Assembly: GCA_945876745.1 (NCBI GenBank)
Contig: CAMCPL010000007.1
Span: 49,489 to 113,488 of the forward strand
From: an uncultured Clostridia bacterium
GTDB lineage: Bacteria > Bacillota > Clostridia > Oscillospirales > Acutalibacteraceae
DNA length: 64,000 bases
Direction: 5' to 3'
The translations under genes and the position numbers were made by a program. Below the pieces are notes generated by a model, which worked only from the letters and a program-made list of their open reading frames with translations, did not search any database and was not told the origin of the DNA. Of the stretch, positions 45,478 to 55,466 are shown piece by piece. How positions within the stretch are numbered: position 1 is the stretch's first letter; each line of letters opens with the position of its first letter.

Positions 45478-46091
45478 TGATTATCACTCATTCAAAGGGC
45501 AGAGGTAAAAAAATTCATATACTTATTGACGGCGAGTATCAAATTACAACCGATATTGATTTCTGGGCGGAAAATTTTTATAAGGACGGCGAAGATATTT
45601 CAGAAGAAGAATGGAAAAATCTAACCGATAAAATTTATTATAAAAAGGCTGTCGATAAGTGCTATGATTTATTATCAAGGCGTGACCATTCGGTAAAGGA
45701 GCTTAAAACAAAGCTTTTAAGAACTGTTGATGAGGATAATGCTCAAAAGGCTATTCAAAAGATGCTTGATTACGGCTATCTTGACGATGAAAAATACGCC
45801 AGAAATCTTGTGAATTATTTGAGTAAATCAAAGAATATGTCCTACTCATTCATAAAGCAGGAGCTTTATAAAAGAGGAATATCGGGCGATATTGCTTCTT
45901 ATGCGTTAGAGGACATCGAGGTTGACAATGTATCATCAATAATCAGTCTTTTGCAAACAAAATATGCCTCAAGGCTTACTGCCGAAGACGGCAAAAAAAA
46001 GGTTATAGTAGCACTAATGAGGAAGGGATTTTCATATTCGGACATAAGAAATGCTTTTGAACGAATAGAAAATGATGAATTTAATGAATAA
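45477..46091 (+). CDS. recX: RecX, regulator of RecA
   Basis: 204 residues. RecX limits RecA filament growth. Three-helix repeats with YDLLSRRDHSVKELKTKL and YGYLDDEKYARNLVN as the family blocks. TGATG junction with recA indicates coupled translation. Confidence 0.95.
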   Translation: MIITHSKGRGKKIHILIDGEYQITTDIDFWAENFYKDGEDISEEEWKNLTDKIYYKKAVDKCYDLLSRRDHSVKELKTKLLRTVDEDNAQKAIQKMLDYGYLDDEKYARNLVNYLSKSKNMSYSFIKQELYKRGISGDIASYALEDIEVDNVSSIISLLQTKYASRLTAEDGKKKVIVALMRKGFSYSDIRNAFERIENDEFNE

Positions 46092-47412
46092 CGCTTATAA
46101 GGTCGGTATGATTTCACTCGGTTGTCCGAAAAATCAGGTTGACGGAGAAATGCTTTTATCAAAGCTGAAAAATGCCGGCTATGAAATAGTGAATAAAATT
46201 GAACAGGCAGATGTTATGATAGTTAATACCTGCGGCTTTATAGAACAGGCAAAGCAGGAAGCTATCGACACTATATTAGAAGTTGCCGAGTACAAAGAGT
46301 CAGGAATTATCAGCGCATTAATTGTTACCGGCTGTCTTGCAGAAAGATATCAAGACGAGATAATCAAGGAAATGCCGGAGGTTGACGCAGTTGTCGGAAT
46401 AGGAGCTAACGCAGATATCGTAAAAATTTGCAACAAGGCTCTGTGCGGCGTTACAAGCTCGTTTTTCCCTAACAAGTGCTATCTTCCTTTAGAGGGCGAA
46501 AGATTGCTTTCTACGCCGTCTCATTGGGCATATTTGAAGATTGCAGAGGGCTGTGATAACAAATGCTCATATTGTGCGATTCCGGGAATCAGAGGCGGAT
46601 TTCGTTCAAGAACAATTGAAAGCATTGTTGAGGAAGCGAAAATACTTGCCGGCAGGGGAGTTAAGGAAATTATTCTTGTTGCTCAAGATACAACTAAATA
46701 CGGTCATGATATTTACGGAGAATACTCACTTGATAAGCTACTGCTCGAGCTTGTAAAAATTGACTCAATAAAATGGATTAGGTTATTTTATTGCTATGCA
46801 CACAGAATTACCGACAGTCTTATTGACGTTATTGCAAGTAATGAAAAGATATGTAAGTATATAGATATTCCGCTTCAACACGCCGATAACGATGTATTGA
46901 AGAATATGAACAGAGTCGGCACCTGCGAAGAATATAGGAATGTAATCGAAAAAATGAGAAATAAAATTCCTGACCTTTCGCTTCGCACAACATTTATGGT
47001 CGGATTTCCCGGGGAAACAGAAGCACAATTTGAACATCTTTGCGAATTTGTAAAACAAATGAAATTTGACAAAATGGGATGCTTTACATTTTCACCGGAA
47101 GAGGACACACCTGCCTTTGATATGAAAAATCAAATTGACGAAAAAGTTAAAAATCGCAGGCAGGAAATTTTAATGACAAGTCAGCTTTTTATAACCGAAC
47201 AGGTGAATAAAAACAGAGTCGGTAAAAAATATGAGGTTGTCGTCGACGGCTTTGACGGTGAAAACTATTTCGGTAGGTCTTATCTTGACGCACCGGAGAT
47301 AGACAGCGCAATCGTTTTTTCCTCCAAAAATCCGCTTAAAACAGGCGAATTTACAACAGTTTTGATTACTGACTTTGACGGTTATGATTTGATAGGAGAG
47401 GTAGTAGAATGA
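46072..47412 (+). CDS. rimO: RimO, ribosomal protein S12 methylthiotransferase
   Basis: 446 residues. Radical SAM enzyme that methylthiolates an Asp of S12. VGMISLGCPKNQVDGEML at the start, CDNKCSYCAIPGIRGGFRSR as radical SAM motif, C-terminal TRAM domain. No SD is evident; ATG codons at 46072, 46075 and 46084 are in frame and the exact start is unsure. Overlaps recX by 20 bases and pgsA by four. Confidence 0.95.
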   Translation: MMNLMNNAYKVGMISLGCPKNQVDGEMLLSKLKNAGYEIVNKIEQADVMIVNTCGFIEQAKQEAIDTILEVAEYKESGIISALIVTGCLAERYQDEIIKEMPEVDAVVGIGANADIVKICNKALCGVTSSFFPNKCYLPLEGERLLSTPSHWAYLKIAEGCDNKCSYCAIPGIRGGFRSRTIESIVEEAKILAGRGVKEIILVAQDTTKYGHDIYGEYSLDKLLLELVKIDSIKWIRLFYCYAHRITDSLIDVIASNEKICKYIDIPLQHADNDVLKNMNRVGTCEEYRNVIEKMRNKIPDLSLRTTFMVGFPGETEAQFEHLCEFVKQMKFDKMGCFTFSPEEDTPAFDMKNQIDEKVKNRRQEILMTSQLFITEQVNKNRVGKKYEVVVDGFDGENYFGRSYLDAPEIDSAIVFSSKNPLKTGEFTTVLITDFDGYDLIGEVVE

Positions 47413-47993
47413 ATTTACCTAATAAAATTACTGTTTTTAGATTTTGCTGTATACCGTTTTTGTGGTTGTTTTCTCTTTGGCAGTTCAGATATCATTGGGT
47501 TGCGGCGCTTCTTGTATATTTTGTTGCCTGCATAAGTGATAATGTTGACGGCTACATAGCGAGAAAAAGGGGACTTGTTACAGATTTCGGAAAGCTTATG
47601 GACCCGCTTTCGGACAAATCTCTTGTACTTGCGGCATTTCTAATTCAGGCAAATTTGGGCTTTCGTACGGATTTGGTAATTATGATTATGATGGCAAGAG
47701 AATTTCTTGTTGCAGGTATGAGAATGGCGGCAACTGTTGAGGGTGAGGTTATTGCCGCAAACGCATTCGGCAAGGCTAAAACCTTTATTCAAATGTCAAC
47801 AACGGGTATGACCTTCTTGCTTCTTGCAATACTTGAAAAAGATCAGGAAATAATTATTGCCGTTAACGGCTTTAACGCGCCTGAATGGCTTAATATTTAT
47901 TGCACAATTGCTTTTTGGATTGCGGGAATAGTAACGCTTTTAAGCGGAATTAAGTACACTAAGGACGGTTGGCACCTTATAAAGACAAAATAA
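47409..47993 (+). CDS. pgsA: PgsA, phosphatidylglycerophosphate synthase
   Basis: 194 residues, several membrane helices. CDP-alcohol phosphotransferase motif DGYIARKRGLVTDFGKLMD then PLSD fits DGxxAR-x8-Gxx(x)D-x3-D. Makes phosphatidylglycerol phosphate from CDP-diacylglycerol. GGAGAGG SD. Confidence 0.96.
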   Translation: MNLPNKITVFRFCCIPFLWLFSLWQFRYHWVAALLVYFVACISDNVDGYIARKRGLVTDFGKLMDPLSDKSLVLAAFLIQANLGFRTDLVIMIMMAREFLVAGMRMAATVEGEVIAANAFGKAKTFIQMSTTGMTFLLLAILEKDQEIIIAVNGFNAPEWLNIYCTIAFWIAGIVTLLSGIKYTKDGWHLIKTK

Positions 47994-47996
47994 GAC

Positions 47997-48024
47997 TTGC
48001 ATTTTTTGAAATTTTGAATATAAT
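47997..48024 (+). promoter_or_regulatory. sigma-A-type promoter for the cysE-cysS leader
   Basis: TTGCAT (47997-48002), 16-base spacer, TATAAT (48019-48024); the T-box RNA would begin near 48031. Confidence 0.65.
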
Positions 48025-48037
48025 ATAAATGTATATA

Positions 48038-48270
48038 AGAGCGTTGATTAGGAGAAGTAGTAATCTAATGCTTAATCAGAGAGCAGACGGTCGGTGAAAG
48101 TTCTGCATAAGCTATTTTATGAAATGCACCTATGAGCTTTTCGGAGGAACAAAGTATTCCGAAACGGCAGCACCGTTATCTGCAAGGCTGTATTGGCAGT
48201 CAAGTATAAATCAGAGTGGAACCGCAGTTAATACTGCCTCTGTCTTCGGATAGAGGCAGTTTATTTTTTG
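48038..48270 (+). promoter_or_regulatory. cysteine T-box riboswitch controlling cysE-cysS
   Basis: This 230-base leader has the T-box layout. Stem I base TAGG/CCTA encloses an AGTA-type loop, the GGTCGGTGAAAG region and the specifier loop GAAATGCACC with codon TGC (48125-48127), that is Cys. The T-box itself is TGGAACCGC (48217-48225). A terminator stem ACTGCCTCT/AGAGGCAGT (48233-48241 with 48252-48260) and T-run (48261-48269) follow. Uncharged tRNA-Cys should favour the antiterminator and switch on cysE-cysS. The specifier agrees with the genes downstream. Confidence 0.93.
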
Positions 48271-48286
48271 AAAGGTGTTATGATAT

Positions 48287-48937
48287 ATGTTTAAGCAATA
48301 TATGGAGGACGTAAGAAGTTTTATTGCGCACGACCCTGCAACCGAAAACCCTTTAGAAGTTATTTTACTTTATCCAGGATTTAAGGCACTGCGTTCTCAC
48401 AAAAGGGCGAATTGGTTTTTCAGGCATAATATGCCGTTTATCGCAAGGGCGATAAGTCAGCGTTCGGCACACAAAACCGGTATAGAAATTCATCCCGGTG
48501 CTACTATCGGAAAACGTGTTGTTATCGACCACGGTCACGGTATAGTTATCGGTGAAACAGCCGAGGTCGGCGACGATGTTATGATATATCAGGGAGTAAC
48601 TCTCGGCGGTACAGGTAAGGATATCGGTAAGCGACATCCAACTATTGAAAGCGGAGTAATGATTGGCGCAGGCGCTAAGGTTTTAGGACCTATTACGGTT
48701 GGAAAAAATGCAAAGGTTGCAGCCGGTGCCGTAGTTGTTAGAGACGTTGAGCCTAATTCAACGGTTGTTGGAGTTCCCGGAGAGGTTGTAAGAATAGACG
48801 GTGAAAGGGTTGACGATCTTGACCAAATTCATATTCCCGATCCGCTTATGAATGCGATTAAAGCAAATGAAGCTAAAATCGAACAGCTTGAAAATGAAAT
48901 TAATAAATTAAAGGAGATACAAAATGAAGGTATTTAA
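48287..48937 (+). CDS. cysE: serine O-acetyltransferase
   Basis: 216 residues, the short form lacking much of the helical N-domain of the E. coli enzyme. Left-handed beta-helix with hexapeptide repeats: GIEIHPGATIGKRVVIDHGHGIVIGETAEVG (read as GIEIHPGATIG, then DHGHGIVIGETAEVG). Makes O-acetylserine for cysteine synthesis. Under T-box control; overlaps cysS by 14 bases. Confidence 0.97.
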   Translation: MFKQYMEDVRSFIAHDPATENPLEVILLYPGFKALRSHKRANWFFRHNMPFIARAISQRSAHKTGIEIHPGATIGKRVVIDHGHGIVIGETAEVGDDVMIYQGVTLGGTGKDIGKRHPTIESGVMIGAGAKVLGPITVGKNAKVAAGAVVVRDVEPNSTVVGVPGEVVRIDGERVDDLDQIHIPDPLMNAIKANEAKIEQLENEINKLKEIQNEGI

Positions 48938-50318
48938 TACTTTAACAAGAACAAAAGAAGAATTTGTGCCGGTAGACAAAAATGAGGTAAAAATCTATGC
49001 CTGCGGTCCTACCGTTTATAACTTCATTCATATCGGCAATGCAAGACCGCTTTGTGTTTTTGATGTTCTTCGCAGATACTTGGAATACAGAGGCTATAAT
49101 GTAAAATTTGTTCAGAATTTTACAGACGTTGATGATAAAATTATCAAAAGAGCAAATGAAGAAAATTCTACCTTTGAGGAAATTGCACAGAAGTATATTG
49201 ATGAATTTTGGATTGACGCCCACGGTCTTAATTTTAAGGAAGCAACCGTTCACCCAAAGGCAACTCAGAACATTGATGAAATAATAAAAATTATCAAATC
49301 CTTGGAGGAAAAGGGCTATGCTTATGCCGTTGATGGAGACGTTTATTACCGTACCCTTAAATTCAAGGGTTACGGCAAGCTATCGCATCAGCCTATTGAT
49401 GATTTGAAATCCGGTGCAAGAATTGCAGTAGGGGATAAAAAGGAAGACCCGCTTGACTTTGCACTTTGGAAAGCCGCAAAAGAGGGCGAGCCTTACTGGG
49501 ATTCACCTTGGGGAAAGGGCAGACCGGGTTGGCATATTGAATGTTCGGCAATGAACAGGAAATATCTCGGCAATACAATTGATATTCATTGCGGCGGTCA
49601 GGATTTAATTTTCCCTCACCACGAAAATGAAATTGCACAATCCGAAGCTGCAAATGACGCACCTTTTTCAAAATATTGGATGCACAACGGTTATATCAAT
49701 GTTGACAATGTAAAAATGAGTAAGTCCCTTGGCAACTTCAAAACGGTAAGAGAAATTGCTCAAGTTTACGGCTACGAGGTAATAAGATACTTCCTTATTT
49801 CTTCACACTACCGTTCACCTATTAATTACAGCCTTGATATTATCGAACAATGTAAATCTGCGCTTGAAAGACTTTATACCTGCCGTGACAGCCTTGATTT
49901 TGCAATAAAAAATGCAAGCAAGGACATTGATGACGATGAAGAAATATTAAATCTCATTAACTCAAGAAAAGAGCAGTTTATAAAAGCGCTTGACGACGAC
50001 CTCAATACTGCCGACGGTATTGCCGCTATATTTGATTTGGTAAGCGATATTAACACAAAGATAATCAATAAAGAAGTTAGTGAGAATGTTTGCAAAGCCG
50101 CCGCTTCGATGTTTGATGAGCTTTGCGGTGTTTTGGGTATCGTTTATAACAGAAAGTCAAACGATATTGATGATGAAATTCAATCACTTATCGACAAGCG
50201 TCAGCAGGCGAGAGCAAATAAGGATTGGGCTACGGCAGACGCTATTCGTGATGAATTAAAGGCAAAAGGAATTATTTTGAAGGATACACCGCAGGGTGTT
50301 ACTTGGGTAAAGGAATAA
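48924..50318 (+). CDS. cysS: cysteinyl-tRNA synthetase
   Basis: 464 residues. Class I synthetase: HIGN (for HIGH) in [15 protein letters not shown] in VKMSKSLGN, zinc ligands in YACGP, CSAMN and HHENE regions. AAGGAGA SD within cysE. Confidence 0.99.
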   Translation: MKVFNTLTRTKEEFVPVDKNEVKIYACGPTVYNFIHIGNARPLCVFDVLRRYLEYRGYNVKFVQNFTDVDDKIIKRANEENSTFEEIAQKYIDEFWIDAHGLNFKEATVHPKATQNIDEIIKIIKSLEEKGYAYAVDGDVYYRTLKFKGYGKLSHQPIDDLKSGARIAVGDKKEDPLDFALWKAAKEGEPYWDSPWGKGRPGWHIECSAMNRKYLGNTIDIHCGGQDLIFPHHENEIAQSEAANDAPFSKYWMHNGYINVDNVKMSKSLGNFKTVREIAQVYGYEVIRYFLISSHYRSPINYSLDIIEQCKSALERLYTCRDSLDFAIKNASKDIDDDEEILNLINSRKEQFIKALDDDLNTADGIAAIFDLVSDINTKIINKEVSENVCKAAASMFDELCGVLGIVYNRKSNDIDDEIQSLIDKRQQARANKDWATADAIRDELKAKGIILKDTPQGVTWVKE

Positions 50319-50321
50319 GCT

Positions 50322-51452
50322 ATGGTTGACAGAGTTAAATTTAAGGATACGTACCTTTCAAGACTTGGTTTAGGAAATATGCGTCTTCCTTGTAAATCAA
50401 TTGGCAAAATCAGCGCACCTAATCTTATAGATTACAAAAAGTCGCAGGAAATTGTCGATATGGCATATGAAAACGGCGTTAATTACTTCGATACTGCATA
50501 TATGTATCACGCAGGAAAAAGTGAAAAATTCATAGGTCAGGCGCTGAAAAAATATCCGAGAGACACTTATTTTCTCGCTGATAAACTTCCTATCTGGTTA
50601 TGCAAATCTTCGAGTGATATGGAAAAAATCTTCAATAAACAGCTTGAAAGAACAGGCATTGATCGTTTTGATTTTTACCTATTGCACTCACTTGATAAGA
50701 AAAATTTTGAAAAATGCGAGAAATACGGCGCTTATGATTTTCTGCTTGAAAAGCAAAAGCAAGGGTTAATTAAAAATATCGGCTTTTCGTTTCACGGAAC
50801 AATTGAGGATTTGAGAGAGATCGTTGCAGCTCATCATTGGGATTTTGCTCAAATTCAAATGAATTATCTTGATTGGAAAAACCAAGATGCGAAAACGCAG
50901 TATGAGATATTAACCGACGCAGGCATACCTGTAATTGTTATGGAGCCTGTAAGAGGCGGAAAGCTCGTTAATATCCCACAACAGGCACAGGATATTTTCA
51001 AGGCGAATAATCCCGACAAGAGTATCGCTTCCTGGGCAATAAGATTTGTCGGCAGCTTCGATAATGTAATTACGATACTCAGCGGTATGAATTCATTGGA
51101 GCAAATGCAGGATAATCTCGACAGCTTAACTGATTTTAAGAAAATGAGTGAGGTTGAATTTAGGATTTGCCAAAATGTTGCCGACATAATTAATGAAAAG
51201 CAAATTATTCCGTGTACAGGTTGTGATTACTGTGCTGATTGTCCAAAGGGTGTTAAGATAAGCAGAATTTTTGATGCTTATAATAAATATAAAAACGAAA
51301 CAATAACACTTGAAGAAGCAAAAAGGGAATATGAACAGATTGAAGTAAATCATACTCAATGTGTTAAATGCGGAAAATGTGCCGACCATTGTCCGCAAAG
51401 CATAAATATTCCGGAGCTTTTAAGTACAAAAATCAAAGAAACGTTTGAATAA
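50322..51452 (+). CDS. aldo/keto reductase with C-terminal 2x[4Fe-4S] ferredoxin domain
   Basis: 376 residues. Aldo/keto reductase barrel with YFDTAYMYHAGKSE and FYLLHSLDK. From residue 290 come CTGCDYCADCP and CVKCGKCADHCP, a ferredoxin-type pair. The class is common in anaerobes and may couple NAD(P)H or ferredoxin to carbonyl reduction; substrate unknown. Follows cysS closely (4 bases). Confidence 0.9.
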   Translation: MVDRVKFKDTYLSRLGLGNMRLPCKSIGKISAPNLIDYKKSQEIVDMAYENGVNYFDTAYMYHAGKSEKFIGQALKKYPRDTYFLADKLPIWLCKSSSDMEKIFNKQLERTGIDRFDFYLLHSLDKKNFEKCEKYGAYDFLLEKQKQGLIKNIGFSFHGTIEDLREIVAAHHWDFAQIQMNYLDWKNQDAKTQYEILTDAGIPVIVMEPVRGGKLVNIPQQAQDIFKANNPDKSIASWAIRFVGSFDNVITILSGMNSLEQMQDNLDSLTDFKKMSEVEFRICQNVADIINEKQIIPCTGCDYCADCPKGVKISRIFDAYNKYKNETITLEEAKREYEQIEVNHTQCVKCGKCADHCPQSINIPELLSTKIKETFE

Positions 51453-51455
51453 AGC

Positions 51456-51492
51456 AAAACAGAGAGGAGCAATTCCTCTCTGTTTTATTTAA
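51456..51492. terminator. bidirectional terminator between the aldo/keto reductase and the nucleotidyltransferase-like gene
   Basis: Thirteen-bp stem (51456-51468 with 51474-51486), T-runs on both strands. It reaches into the stop of the minus-strand gene. Confidence 0.88.
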
Positions 51493-52666
51493 TCTCAAGC
51501 TCGTTTAGTATTTCACCGAGTCTAACTGCATTATCATTATTTTTTGAAAATATAGATTGAATATTGCCGATATTTCTTTTTCCTCGCTTAAATACAGCGT
51601 CAAACAATCTGTTGAAGTATGCAACGGGAAGTAAAATTCTATGACGTCTTGCATATGGATAAAACTTCATCAAGTAATCCTTTGATATAATAAACATACC
51701 TAAAAATGCCTTAATTGATGAAAATACTGTCGCTTTATCACTCATTGTTGAAGCAAGACGAACGACGCCTAAATTACCGTTTGAAAAGCCGAAAACTCCA
51801 CCAGAAATAATAGTATCAATAAGTTTTTCTTCTATATCCTCATTAATAGTATAGTCTAACTCAACGTTAAGCATAAAGAGCTTTTTACAAATTGAAATAA
51901 TTGTTTTTGAGGATTTTTCGAGATTTAACGATGTCATAATTTTTAGAAATTCATTTACATCAATATTATAGTTTTTGAATAAAACGCATATATCGAGCAA
52001 CATTCTTACACCTGCGCCGCCGTTTTTTATGTGCTTTAATATATGATACAAAACGTAAACAAGGTGGTAAATAGGATAAAGATAATATGTACAACCCTCA
52101 CAGTAAGACAGCTTTTCATCAAACGGATTTTCAAAAAAACGTTTTGTTTCTTCGTTAATATACTCAAAGGTGTTGTTGATTTCAAAGTATTGCCCGTTAT
52201 AGTACATATCAAGCTCTTCGCCTGTGTCTTGCGACAGGGTGAAGCCGTTTGCAATTAGTATTTCTTTGCATTTTTCGTAATCCTGTTTTTGAATTACTAC
52301 ATCTGTGTCACCGCTTGTACGAAGCTCTTTAACAGGGTATATATCTCTCAAAACGGCGCCTTTAACTATAAGATGCTTTATACCATTTTCAGAAAGTGTT
52401 TTAACAAAAAAATTATAAGCCTCAATCTTTTCGTCATATGATTGAAGCGTTTTCCCCAAAAACTGATTGAAATACGATTTACCTTTGCCTTGAACTCGAC
52501 TGCTTTCGGGCAACAGCTTAATTTGAGTAGCAACTATTGCTGTCACATTATGCTTGTTTGAAAGGTCGAAAATTTCTTTCCAATCAATATTTTCCTGAGG
52601 CTTTGGGATATAGCCGTTTATATGTGATGATAGAAGTTCAATAAAAAATTCTTGTTCTTTAGTCAT
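51485..52666 (-). CDS. nucleotidyltransferase-fold protein (NTP_transf_5 type)
   Basis: 393 residues. The region HLIVKGAVLRDIYP...RTSGDTDVVIQ (about 95-125) fits the GDxD nucleotidyltransferase active site of this family. The rest is mostly helical. Members are often linked to polysaccharide or exported-peptide loci, but nothing nearby supports that here. The ATG comes 13 bases after the dapB terminator stem and has no SD. Function unknown. Confidence 0.75.
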   Translation of the reverse strand: MTKEQEFFIELLSSHINGYIPKPQENIDWKEIFDLSNKHNVTAIVATQIKLLPESSRVQGKGKSYFNQFLGKTLQSYDEKIEAYNFFVKTLSENGIKHLIVKGAVLRDIYPVKELRTSGDTDVVIQKQDYEKCKEILIANGFTLSQDTGEELDMYYNGQYFEINNTFEYINEETKRFFENPFDEKLSYCEGCTYYLYPIYHLVYVLYHILKHIKNGGAGVRMLLDICVLFKNYNIDVNEFLKIMTSLNLEKSSKTIISICKKLFMLNVELDYTINEDIEEKLIDTIISGGVFGFSNGNLGVVRLASTMSDKATVFSSIKAFLGMFIISKDYLMKFYPYARRHRILLPVAYFNRLFDAVFKRGKRNIGNIQSIFSKNNDNAVRLGEILNELEIK

Positions 52667-52671
52667 AGCAG

Positions 52672-52698
52672 TTAAAATAAGCCCCAGATAACTGAGGC
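52672..52698 (-). terminator. terminator after dapB
   Basis: Minus-strand stem GCCTCAG/CTGGGGC (52698-52692 with 52687-52681), TTAT loop, then TTATTTTAA. The next gene's ATG is at 52666, directly after the T-run. Confidence 0.8.
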
Positions 52699-52704
52699 TT
52701 TTAA

Positions 52705-53457
52705 TTATTTAATAAGTTGACTCATATCGTACATTCCGCACTCTTTGCCTGTCATAAATACAGCAGCGTTTACTGCGCCAACTGCAAAAATTTCCTTCGA
52801 TCTTGCAGAATGCGACAGCGTAATTATTTCGTCTCTGCCTGCGAAGATTATCTCGTGTTCACCTACAATTGTACCGCCTCTTACTGCGTGAATGCCGATT
52901 TCGTTTTTAGTTCTTTTTTCACGCTTTGAATGACGGTCGTATTCGTATTTCATACGGTTGTCAACTTCTTCATTGATGGCATCTGCGAGCATTAAAGCAG
53001 TACCTGACGGTGCGTCAATCTTTTGATTATGATGCTTTTCAATAATCTCAATATCAAATCCGTCTCCCAATACTTCAACAGCCTTTTTTGCAAGAGAAGC
53101 AAGAAGATTTACACCCATACTGTAATTGTAGGTAAAGAATACGGCACATTCCTTTGAGGCAAGCTCAATTTGCTTCTTTTGACAATCGTCATAGCCTGTT
53201 GTTGCAATTACAAGTGATGTATTTGTGCTTTTTCCGTATTCAAGAATACTGTCAAGAAGTGACGGATTTGAAAAATCAATAAGCGCATCTGCTTCCTTTT
53301 CTATTTCATTAATGCTGCTGTAAACAGGGAAGTCGCAATCCTTACTGTCGTAAACATCAACACCTGCAACAATTTCACAATCGTTTCTTGTAGAAACGAT
53401 GCTTTGAATCACGTGTCCCATCTTTCCGCAACAGCCTGTTAATATAATTCTTGTCAT
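52705..53457 (-). CDS. dapB: 4-hydroxy-tetrahydrodipicolinate reductase
   Basis: 250 residues. N-terminal nucleotide-binding LTGCCGKMG; catalytic EKHHNQKIDAPSGTA block. Lysine and diaminopimelate (and dipicolinate) pathway. Last of asd-dapA-dapB. Confidence 0.97.
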   Translation of the reverse strand: MTRIILTGCCGKMGHVIQSIVSTRNDCEIVAGVDVYDSKDCDFPVYSSINEIEKEADALIDFSNPSLLDSILEYGKSTNTSLVIATTGYDDCQKKQIELASKECAVFFTYNYSMGVNLLASLAKKAVEVLGDGFDIEIIEKHHNQKIDAPSGTALMLADAINEEVDNRMKYEYDRHSKREKRTKNEIGIHAVRGGTIVGEHEIIFAGRDEIITLSHSARSKEIFAVGAVNAAVFMTGKECGMYDMSQLIK

Positions 53458-53475
53458 TTATACGTCCTCTTTTGT

Positions 53476-54366
53476 TTACTTAATAAGACCGTACTTTTGC
53501 ATAACACTCTTTACGTATTCTGTATGCTCCTCGGTCATATCGCAAAGCGGCATCTTGCAAGGACCTGCGTTCCAACCCATCATATTGCATGCAGCCTTAA
53601 CAGGAATAGGATTAACCTCAACAAACATTGCATTTGCAAGCTCAAGATACTGAGCCATCATATCCGTGCACTTGTTTGCATCACCGTCAAGATAAGCCTG
53701 AACCATATCGTGAGTTTCCTGCGGGCAAATGTTTGCAAGTACCGAAATAACACCCTTGCCGCCGCAAGCCATTACAGCAGGAATTTGGTCGTCATTACCA
53801 CTCCAAATATTAAGCTCGTCGCCGCATAATGCTCTAATCTTCATAACCTGACTGATATTTCCCGACGCTTCCTTAACACCGTTGATTCTCGGAAGCTTTG
53901 AAAGTTCCTTGAGAGTTTCCGGTGCAATATTAACGCCGGTTCTCGACGGTACATTGTACAAAATAATCGGAACATCAGTAGCCTCGTGATACATTGTATA
54001 GTGCTTAATAAGTCCCTTTTGAGTACACTTGTTGTAGTACGGAGTAACGAGCAAAAGTGCGTCAACGCCGTATTCACAAGCCTTTACAGCCAAATCGAGA
54101 CCGCATTCCGTATTGTTTGAGCCGGCACCTGCAATAACAGGAACTCTGCCGTTAACATAATCAACGCAGAATTTGATTGCTTCAAGGTGATGAACTGTTC
54201 TTAAAGTAGAGCTTTCACCGGTTGTACCGCAGATTACAATTGCATCTGTGCCGTTTTCAATCTGCCAGTCGATAAACTTCTTAAATTCGTCATAGTTTAC
54301 GCTGCAATCATCATTCATTGGTGTAATAATTGCAACTGCCGAACCTGTAAATACCGGATTCTTCAT
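53476..54366 (-). CDS. dapA: 4-hydroxy-tetrahydrodipicolinate synthase
   Basis: 296 residues. Schiff-base Lys in NGVKEASGN, catalytic Tyr in LYNVPSRTG, and CGTTGESSTL. Condenses pyruvate with aspartate semialdehyde. AAGGAGA SD; 18 bases before dapB. Confidence 0.98.
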   Translation of the reverse strand: MKNPVFTGSAVAIITPMNDDCSVNYDEFKKFIDWQIENGTDAIVICGTTGESSTLRTVHHLEAIKFCVDYVNGRVPVIAGAGSNNTECGLDLAVKACEYGVDALLLVTPYYNKCTQKGLIKHYTMYHEATDVPIILYNVPSRTGVNIAPETLKELSKLPRINGVKEASGNISQVMKIRALCGDELNIWSGNDDQIPAVMACGGKGVISVLANICPQETHDMVQAYLDGDANKCTDMMAQYLELANAMFVEVNPIPVKAACNMMGWNAGPCKMPLCDMTEEHTEYVKSVMQKYGLIK

Positions 54367-54383
54367 ATTGATATTCTCCTTAA

Positions 54384-55466
54384 TTAATCAAGATATCCCT
54401 CTGCAGCAAGTAACTCTGCAAGCAATACTGCTCCGCCTGCCGCACCTCTGAGGGTATTGTGTGAAAGACATACAAATTTGTACTGATATTGAGTATCCTC
54501 TCTGAGTCTGCCGATTGAAACAGCCATACCGTTTTCGAGCATACGCTCGGAATTAATTTGAGGTCTGTCGGGTTCTGTGAAATAGTTGAGGAACTGTTTC
54601 GGCGCCGAAGGTAATTCAAGCTCCTGTGCTCTGCCCTTAAAGCCGTTCCAGATTTCAATCATTTCATCCTTGCTCGGCTTATTCTCAAAGTTTACAAATA
54701 CTGCACCCAAGTGACCGTTTGATACGGGAACTCTTATACATTGTGCCGTAAAGTTCGGCTTTTCGGCAAGCTCGATATGATCGCCGTTGATTTTACCCCA
54801 AATCTTAAGAGGCTCCTTTTCACTCTTTTCTTCCTCGCCACCGATGTAAGGAATAACATTATCAATCATTTCAGGCCATGTTTCAAATGTTTTTCCGGCA
54901 CCTGAAATTGCCTGATAAGTACAAACAAGAACATCCTTAACGCCAAACTTTTCGTGAAGAGGGAAGAGAGCCGGAACGTATGATTGAAGGGAGCAGTTGG
55001 ATTTTACCGCAATAAATCCGCGCTTTGTGCTAAGTCTCTTGCGCTGTTCGGGAATGATATGAATGTGCTCGGCGTTAAGCTCCGGAACTACCATTGGTAC
55101 ATCAGGTGTAAAACGGTGAGCAGAGTTGTTTGAAACAACAGGACACTCATGCTTTGCATATTCCTCTTCAAGAGCCTTAATTTCGTCCTTTTTCATATTT
55201 ACCGCACAAAATACGAAATCAACCATTGAAGTGATTTTTTCGATATCGTTGGTAGCGTCCATAACTACCATATTTTTATATTTATCCGCAAGCGGAGTAT
55301 CCATGCACCATTTATTGCCGATAACCTCACCGTAAGGCTTTCCTGCCGATCTTGATGAAGCCGCAAGAACCACAACATCAAACCATGGGTGATTTTCAAG
55401 CAGGGACATAAATCTCTGACCAACCATTCCGGTAGCCCCTACAATTCCAACATTAAATTTTTTCAT
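54384..55466 (-). CDS. asd: aspartate-semialdehyde dehydrogenase (archaeal/fungal-like class)
   Basis: 360 residues. NADP loop GIVGATGMVGQRF, catalytic Cys in KSNCSLQSY (the longer archaeal/fungal-like class; typical bacterial enzymes read SNPNCST). Supplies the semialdehyde for dapA and for threonine. First of the operon; its promoter is at 55563-55592. Confidence 0.96.
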   Translation of the reverse strand: MKKFNVGIVGATGMVGQRFMSLLENHPWFDVVVLAASSRSAGKPYGEVIGNKWCMDTPLADKYKNMVVMDATNDIEKITSMVDFVFCAVNMKKDEIKALEEEYAKHECPVVSNNSAHRFTPDVPMVVPELNAEHIHIIPEQRKRLSTKRGFIAVKSNCSLQSYVPALFPLHEKFGVKDVLVCTYQAISGAGKTFETWPEMIDNVIPYIGGEEEKSEKEPLKIWGKINGDHIELAEKPNFTAQCIRVPVSNGHLGAVFVNFENKPSKDEMIEIWNGFKGRAQELELPSAPKQFLNYFTEPDRPQINSERMLENGMAVSIGRLREDTQYQYKFVCLSHNTLRGAAGGAVLLAELLAAEGYLD

